A DNA stretch of 10,737 nt from CAZUSO01 sp964622775 (GTDB lineage Bacteria > Bacteroidota > Bacteroidia > Chitinophagales > Chitinophagaceae), in the NCBI GenBank assembly GCA_964622775.1, contig CAZUSO010000081.1, positions 1 through 10,737 on the forward strand, written 5' to 3'. A program made the position numbers and the translations under genes. Position 1 is the first letter of the stretch; every line of letters starts with the position of its first letter. Under the pieces are notes generated by a model. It did not search any database, was not told where the DNA came from, and saw only the letters and a program-made list of their open reading frames with translations. Shown piece after piece: positions 7,136 through 10,737 of the stretch.

Positions 7136-7165
7136 AAGGTTCAGTTGAACATTCAGATTTGTTGC

Positions 7166-7173
7166 CAAAGATA
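7166..7173 (-). promoter_or_regulatory. Putative -7 box of the ddl promoter (TATCTTTG)
   Basis: The minus-strand TATCTTTG fits TAnnTTTG and lies 30 bases upstream of the ddl ATG (7135). No TTTG -33 partner is present at 19-base spacing, so the promoter is weaker or wrongly called. The same eight bases occur before secDF. Confidence 0.45.
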
Positions 7174-7210
7174 ATTATTGCACAATATTATGGCCGGATT
7201 ACTAAAATAT

Positions 7211-7241
7211 TTTGTGCGCTAAATTTATCAAAATATTTTTG
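7211..7241 (+). promoter_or_regulatory. Putative promoter of the two-TM gene / rdgB operon
   Basis: TTTG (7211-7214) and TATTTTTG (7234-7241) match the Bacteroidota -33 and -7 elements with a 19-base spacer, the same spacing as the rpmE promoter in this window. The transcript would begin around 7245-7246, at the ATG codons 7243/7246, so the message could be leaderless. The region is A/T rich, so a chance match is possible. Confidence 0.5.
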
Positions 7242-7242
7242 C

Positions 7243-7758
7243 ATGATGTTTACACCTGCAATCCGCTTACTTTTTCTACTGGCTTTGGCTGTTATCGCCG
7301 TAATCTTTGCCTGGGCAGGCAAGGTCATGCCTCTGCTGATTGCCTCCCTGTTATCGGGATTCCTGCTTTGGGATTATTTAAAACGCGGAACAGTTCCTCT
7401 GGCGCTCCTGAAACTGCGCAAAAACGATTATGCCGCAGCAGGGAAAATCTTAAATCTCACCAGAAATCCGAATATTTTATTGAAAAAACAAAAAATATAT
7501 TTTAACTTTATAAAAGGGTTTCTCGAAAGAGAACAGGATAACTTTTCTGAGGCAGAAGAATATCTTATGAATGTTAAAAATGCCGGTTTGAAAAATGAAA
7601 ATGATCGGGCTATGGTTTTACTGGCATTAGCGGATATTCAAATGATAAAAGGGAATACACGGGAAGCCAAAGCACTCCTCCTAGCTATGAAAGGGCTCAA
7701 AGTGCAACCCGCACTCATGGAACCTATTCGTAAATTACAAAGTATTTTAAATATTTGA
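7243..7758 (+). CDS. Small membrane protein with helical (TPR-like) repeats
   Basis: Not assigned to a named family. The product has 171 residues from ATG 7243, or 170 from the adjacent ATG 7246. Two hydrophobic segments (about 7-25 and 28-46) form a likely membrane hairpin, followed by a cytoplasmic-looking helical region with TPR-like spacing: ALLKLRKNDYAAAGKIL (54-70), FLEREQDNFSEAEEYLM (93-109) and LALADIQMIKGNTREAKALLL (127-147). Such proteins usually act as scaffolds. The frame stays open upstream to a non-ATG start at 7159, but that would add 28 residues over the promoter region and before the hydrophobic start. It is divergent from ddl and only 12 bases before rdgB, so it is probably first in an operon with rdgB and the lipoprotein gene. 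Confidence 0.78.
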   Translation: MMFTPAIRLLFLLALAVIAVIFAWAGKVMPLLIASLLSGFLLWDYLKRGTVPLALLKLRKNDYAAAGKILNLTRNPNILLKKQKIYFNFIKGFLEREQDNFSEAEEYLMNVKNAGLKNENDRAMVLLALADIQMIKGNTREAKALLLAMKGLKVQPALMEPIRKLQSILNI

Positions 7759-7770
7759 AAAATTATATAA

Positions 7771-8352
7771 ATGAAACTTATTTTTGCTTCAAATAATACA
7801 AATAAAATATTTGAAATTCAAAGTATTATACCATATTTTTTCAAGATAAAAACTTTAAAAGAGGCCGGCATCTTTGAGGAAATTCCGGAACCTTACGACA
7901 CCTTCAGGGAAAATGCCTTCGCCAAAGCCTCGTATATTTACAAACAGACCGGACAGGATTGTTTTTCAGAGGACAGTGGACTAATGGTCAATGCTTTAGA
8001 TGGAAAGCCAGGCGTACATAGTGCGAGATATGCGGGGGAACCCCGTAATGATAGTGCCAATAATCAGAAATTATTATCGAACTTAGCGCATGCATCCGAC
8101 CGAAGTGCGCATTATCAATCCACCATTTGCCTTATAATTAACGGGGAGGTTTATTATTTTGAAGGGCAATGTCCGGGGAGCATTGCACTTACCGCAAAGG
8201 GAGATGGCGGTTTCGGTTACGATCCAATATTTATTCCATATAACTATAAATCAACATTTTCAGAAATACTACTTGAAGAAAAACTGAAGCTCAGTCATCG
8301 AACTAAAGCATTCCTGAAACTGGCTGATTTTTTAAAAAATCAAAAGACTTAG
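7771..8352 (+). CDS. rdgB: Non-canonical purine NTP pyrophosphatase (RdgB/HAM1)
   Basis: Cytoplasmic house-cleaning enzyme that hydrolyses dITP, ITP and XTP to the monophosphate and pyrophosphate, keeping deaminated purines out of DNA and RNA. The 193-residue protein has all family signatures: LIFASNNTNKIFEI at the N terminus (S7, N8, N9 and K12 hold the phosphates), TFRENAFAKA (44-53), SEDSGL (66-71) with the metal-binding and catalytic acidic pair, PGVHSARYAGE (80-90), GDGGFGYDPIF (144-154) and LSHRTKA (174-180), which selects the base. Length is typical. The ATG at 7771 follows an A/T-rich leader without a Shine-Dalgarno, and the gene lies 12 bases after its upstream neighbour and 6 bases before the lipoprotein gene. 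Confidence 0.96.
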   Translation: MKLIFASNNTNKIFEIQSIIPYFFKIKTLKEAGIFEEIPEPYDTFRENAFAKASYIYKQTGQDCFSEDSGLMVNALDGKPGVHSARYAGEPRNDSANNQKLLSNLAHASDRSAHYQSTICLIINGEVYYFEGQCPGSIALTAKGDGGFGYDPIFIPYNYKSTFSEILLEEKLKLSHRTKAFLKLADFLKNQKT

Positions 8353-8358
8353 CCTATT

Positions 8359-9228
8359 GTGAAACATCTACTCAGGATTTTTTTTCTTGCTCTTATCTTT
8401 TTGGGTTGCCAACCCAAAAATAACCCTGCTGATACGCACCGGAATCAACAGGGCGTCACCTCAGGTCGTACAGATACTACAGAAAAGGAAATCGTAATTG
8501 ACAATATTTATACTAAAATTGTAGATAGCGTATGCAATAGCGTGCTATCTAATGATATAGAATATACAAATTTCAATACAAGCATCCATGTTCTTACGCC
8601 GGGTGACAGCTTAGATTGCTTTGTGTTTTGCTCCGAGGCAACATGTGGATTTTTGCCCGGAAATTGTGGCCGGGATATTCAGGTAATTAAAAGAACGCAA
8701 GAGGGGTACCGTGTCGCTTTCTCCGCCTGTGGCAATATTTATACGACCATCAATGAAAAGAAAGACCATATTCTGTCTTTTTTGTATGGAACCCAGGAAG
8801 GATATATTGTTAAAGTATTCTGGGATGGTAGGGAGTTCGAAGACAAAACTATATCAATAAATAATATAAGCTATAGTTATATTATTAAAATTGCAGAAGC
8901 CACCCGCCACAATCCTACAGATTTTATACTTTATGATCTCAACCATCCGAACCAGGAAAAAATTCCAGTAATTGTGGAAGACTTCCAACTTGGCCCGAAT
9001 AAGCCCGGAAAGCGTTTTAAAGTAGTATTTGAGCAGGATCCGGAAGTGTTTATCTTTGAAAATCCGGATGATCATCCTAAAATCATACTGGCTGCGAAAG
9101 GCAATGATTCCATTCATGTCAATATCAATGCGCCCAAAGAATATTATGATATCATGGTTACGACAGCCCGGCAGGAAAAACAACTTTGGAAATACAATTA
9201 TAAAAAGCGAAAATATACCCGATCCTGA
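8359..9228 (+). CDS. Uncharacterised lipoprotein
   Basis: A 289-residue protein that I do not recognise. It starts with a GTG codon 6 bases after the rdgB stop codon and has a clear lipoprotein signal: MKHLLR, a hydrophobic core, then LIFLGC with the lipidated cysteine at residue 17. Residues about 18-45 are a polar, disordered-looking linker. The mature part is rich in beta-type segments and contains four cysteines in a short region around residues 90-130 (FVFCSEATCGFLPGNCG and FSACGNIY), which could form disulfides in the periplasm or outside. The C terminus is basic (KYNYKKRKYTRS). Position and spacing suggest cotranscription with rdgB, but nothing links its function to nucleotide metabolism. 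No catalytic motif was identified. Confidence 0.85.
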   Translation: MKHLLRIFFLALIFLGCQPKNNPADTHRNQQGVTSGRTDTTEKEIVIDNIYTKIVDSVCNSVLSNDIEYTNFNTSIHVLTPGDSLDCFVFCSEATCGFLPGNCGRDIQVIKRTQEGYRVAFSACGNIYTTINEKKDHILSFLYGTQEGYIVKVFWDGREFEDKTISINNISYSYIIKIAEATRHNPTDFILYDLNHPNQEKIPVIVEDFQLGPNKPGKRFKVVFEQDPEVFIFENPDDHPKIILAAKGNDSIHVNINAPKEYYDIMVTTARQEKQLWKYNYKKRKYTRS

Positions 9229-9245
9229 GATTTTAGAGATAAAAT

Positions 9246-9276
9246 TTTGTAGTGTATATCGGAAATCATACCTTTG
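9246..9276 (+). promoter_or_regulatory. Promoter of rpmE (TTTG - 19 bp - TACCTTTG)
   Basis: TTTG (9246-9249) and TACCTTTG (9269-9276) match the Bacteroidota -33 and -7 elements exactly, with a 19-base spacer. The transcript should start near 9281, giving a leader of about 47 bases before the L31 start codon. This is the best promoter in the window. Confidence 0.8.
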
Positions 9277-9327
9277 CACACATTCTAAAAAAGTATGCTT
9301 AGAACCATACGCTAATTTTTATAAAAA

Positions 9328-9576
9328 ATGAAAAAAGGAATACACCCCGATAATTATCGCTTAGTCGTATTTAAGGATATGTCGAATGAACACACTTTTT
9401 TGACAAAGTCCACCGCACATTCAAAGGAAACTATTGTTTGGGAAGATGGCAAGGAATATCCGCTGCTCAAAGTGGAAATTTCCAATACCTCCCACCCTTT
9501 CTATACCGGCAAATCGGTATTTGTTGATACGGCAGGCCGGATTGAGAAATTCAAAAAGCGTTACGCAAAAAAATAA
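9328..9576 (+). CDS. rpmE: 50S ribosomal protein L31, type B
   Basis: Ribosomal protein bL31 of 82 residues, which bridges the large and small subunits. It begins MKKGIHPDNYRLVVFKDMSN and has the type B features: an extended middle (TIVWEDGKEYPLLKVEISNT), the SHPFYTG motif and the tail RIEKFKKRYAKK. It has no cysteine at all, so it is the zinc-independent form; in many bacteria this paralogue is induced under zinc limitation, while in many Bacteroidota it is the only copy. No Zur box could be recognised. The leader before ATG 9328 is A-rich without a Shine-Dalgarno, as is usual for ribosomal genes in this phylum. It has its own promoter and its own terminator, so it is a single-gene unit. Confidence 0.97.
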   Translation: MKKGIHPDNYRLVVFKDMSNEHTFLTKSTAHSKETIVWEDGKEYPLLKVEISNTSHPFYTGKSVFVDTAGRIEKFKKRYAKK

Positions 9577-9581
9577 TATTG

Positions 9582-9610
9582 AAATCCCGATTCCTTCGGG
9601 ATTTTTTTTT
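9582..9610 (+). terminator. Rho-independent terminator of rpmE
   Basis: AAATCCCGA (9582-9590) pairs perfectly with TCGGGATTT (9596-9604) around a 5-base loop, followed by a run of T to 9610. It begins 6 bases after the rpmE stop codon. The 91 bases between it and the next start codon (9611-9701) show no clear promoter box. Confidence 0.92.
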
Positions 9611-9701
9611 CAGCGTTTTCTTTTCAATACACTTAACGTCCCGGATTCGCTGAGCTTGCAGGTAATAAATTGATTTCATTTCTCCTAAAAACACCGCTGA
9701 T

Positions 9702-10737
9702 TTGTTTCCATTCCGTCTCAATAAGCAAGAGGAAGCTGCACTACAGAAGGTTGCGCAGGCAGCCGAAAAGCTACAGGTGCCTGCTTTTGCCATTGGCGGT
9801 TTTGTGCGCGACAAAATCCTGGATCGCCCTACCAAAGACATTGACATCGTTTGCGTAGGAGACGGGATCGAACTGGCTCGTGAGGTGGTCATGCTTTTCC
9901 CGAAAAAGCCCGGGATCAATATCTTTAAAACCTACGGTACCGCACAAATTAAAACCGGTGGAGTAGAGATCGAATTTGTGGGGGCGCGAAAGGAATCATA
10001 CCAAAAGGATTCCCGAAATCCGGAAGTACGTTCCGGCACTTTAGAGGACGATCAGAATCGGCGAGATTTCACGATTAATGCGCTGGCAATCAGCCTGAAC
10101 CGGGAAGATTTCGGCCGCCTGATTGACCCCTTCTCCGGATTGTCTGACCTGAAGGACAAAATTATCCGTACGCCACTGCACCCAGATCAGACTTTCAGCG
10201 ATGATCCCTTACGGATGTTGCGCGCCATACGTTTCGCAACGCAATTAGGATTTCAGATTGAAACGCATTGTTTTCAAAGCATTCAGCGTCAGGCAGAACG
10301 GATCCACATCATTTCCAAAGAACGGATTGCCGATGAGCTGAATAAGATTCTTATGGCAAATACGCCCTCCACCGGGCTGGATCTCCTATTCCGAAGCGGA
10401 TTGCTGGAACTGATATTACCACAGCTTACCGCGCTTTCCGGAACGGAATATATCGACAACAAAGGACATAAAGACAATTTCTACCATTCCATACAAGTGG
10501 TGGATAATATTGCGCCGTACACGTCCAATCTTTGGTTGCGCTGGGCAGCATTACTGCACGATATCGGCAAGGCTGTAGTCAAAAAATTCGAGCCCGGTAC
10601 CGGATGGACTTTTCATGGTCATGAGATCGTGAGTGGTAAGATGATACCAAAGCTGTTCAGTAAACTGCGGCTTCCCACCGACAAGATGCAGTATGTAAAA
10701 AAGATTGTTGAGCTGCATCACCGGCCGGTTTCCCTTA
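9702..10737 (+). CDS. cca: CCA-adding tRNA nucleotidyltransferase with HD domain (partial, 3' end beyond window)
   Basis: Class II nucleotidyltransferase that builds or repairs the CCA end of tRNAs; a poly(A) polymerase activity cannot be excluded by eye. In frame from 9702 it gives 345 residues before the window edge. Visible in order: the head motif IGGFVRD (31-37), the catalytic KDIDIV (45-50; D46 and D48 bind metal), EFVGARKESY (91-100), EDDQNRRDFTINALA (115-129), SDDPLRMLRAIRFA (166-179) and ISKERIADELNKIL (204-217). An HD-type region follows, with NKGHKDNFYHS (253-263), LLHDIGK (284-290) and HGHE (305-308). The frame has no ATG before residue 64. TTG 9702 places the first helix and GGFVRD at the distance usual for Bacteroidota homologues; the upstream stop TAA is at 9666-9668, so only ATT 9669 or 9678 could compete. 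The first codon reads L if not a start. Confidence 0.93.
   Translation, partial: MFPFRLNKQEEAALQKVAQAAEKLQVPAFAIGGFVRDKILDRPTKDIDIVCVGDGIELAREVVMLFPKKPGINIFKTYGTAQIKTGGVEIEFVGARKESYQKDSRNPEVRSGTLEDDQNRRDFTINALAISLNREDFGRLIDPFSGLSDLKDKIIRTPLHPDQTFSDDPLRMLRAIRFATQLGFQIETHCFQSIQRQAERIHIISKERIADELNKILMANTPSTGLDLLFRSGLLELILPQLTALSGTEYIDNKGHKDNFYHSIQVVDNIAPYTSNLWLRWAALLHDIGKAVVKKFEPGTGWTFHGHEIVSGKMIPKLFSKLRLPTDKMQYVKKIVELHHRPVSL

Noticed and set aside
7136..7168. Longer ddl starting at TTG 7168
   Set aside because: The extra 11 residues precede the conserved first strand of the enzyme and would overlap the putative promoter box. ATG 7135 fits family length.
8522..8551. TAGATAGC / GCTATCTA inverted repeat
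   Set aside because: It lies wholly inside the lipoprotein coding sequence with a 14-base loop. An 8-base match is easily due to chance.
1..10737. tRNA, rRNA, CRISPR array or riboswitch
   Set aside because: Intergenic regions were read on both strands. No cloverleaf, no regular repeat-spacer array and no recognisable riboswitch core was found; only short repeats, promoters and hairpin terminators were seen.

Overview
This window looks like ordinary chromosome from a member of the Bacteroidota, probably a Chitinophagia/Sphingobacteriia-type organism. The reasons are the SecD-SecF fusion in one 1026-residue protein, promoters of the TTTG / TAnnTTTG type, A-rich leaders without clear Shine-Dalgarno sequences, and a CCA-adding enzyme and Ham1/RdgB protein that resemble Bacteroidota versions. 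This assignment comes from recognising the proteins by eye; no database search was run.

Layout. (1) 1-1800 is an accessory-looking stretch. It holds a single-PAS LuxR-type regulator (173-937), then a four-helix-bundle (23S rRNA intervening-sequence / S23 family) gene at 1004-1363 with two consecutive in-frame stop codons, enclosed tightly by inverted repeats. After it comes a broken HigA-type antitoxin gene on the minus strand (1422-1773), with no toxin beside it. (2) A bidirectional hairpin terminator at 1941-1979 separates this from a minus-strand cell-envelope block, in order of transcription: ddl (D-Ala-D-Ala ligase), a membrane-anchored three-PASTA protein, and secDF. (3) From 7211 a plus-strand block runs outward from the ddl promoter region: a small two-TM helical-repeat protein, rdgB and an unknown lipoprotein, closely spaced and probably one operon. 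It is followed by rpmE (type B L31) with its own near-consensus promoter and terminator. Last is a CCA-adding tRNA nucleotidyltransferase gene that starts on a non-ATG codon and runs off the right edge.

How the genes fit together. The minus-strand block combines a peptidoglycan precursor enzyme, a protein with peptidoglycan-associated PASTA domains but no kinase domain, and the Sec translocation accessory complex. The plus-strand block is housekeeping (nucleotide-pool cleaning, ribosome, tRNA maturation) plus two poorly characterised envelope proteins.

Most interesting part. The 940-1830 region shows a compact repeat-bounded four-helix-bundle unit whose frame is interrupted by TAATAA, and a decayed higA whose 5' end overlaps a second, unrelated inverted repeat. 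Both are compatible with small mobile or relic elements. I did not see a complete, clearly new multi-gene system.
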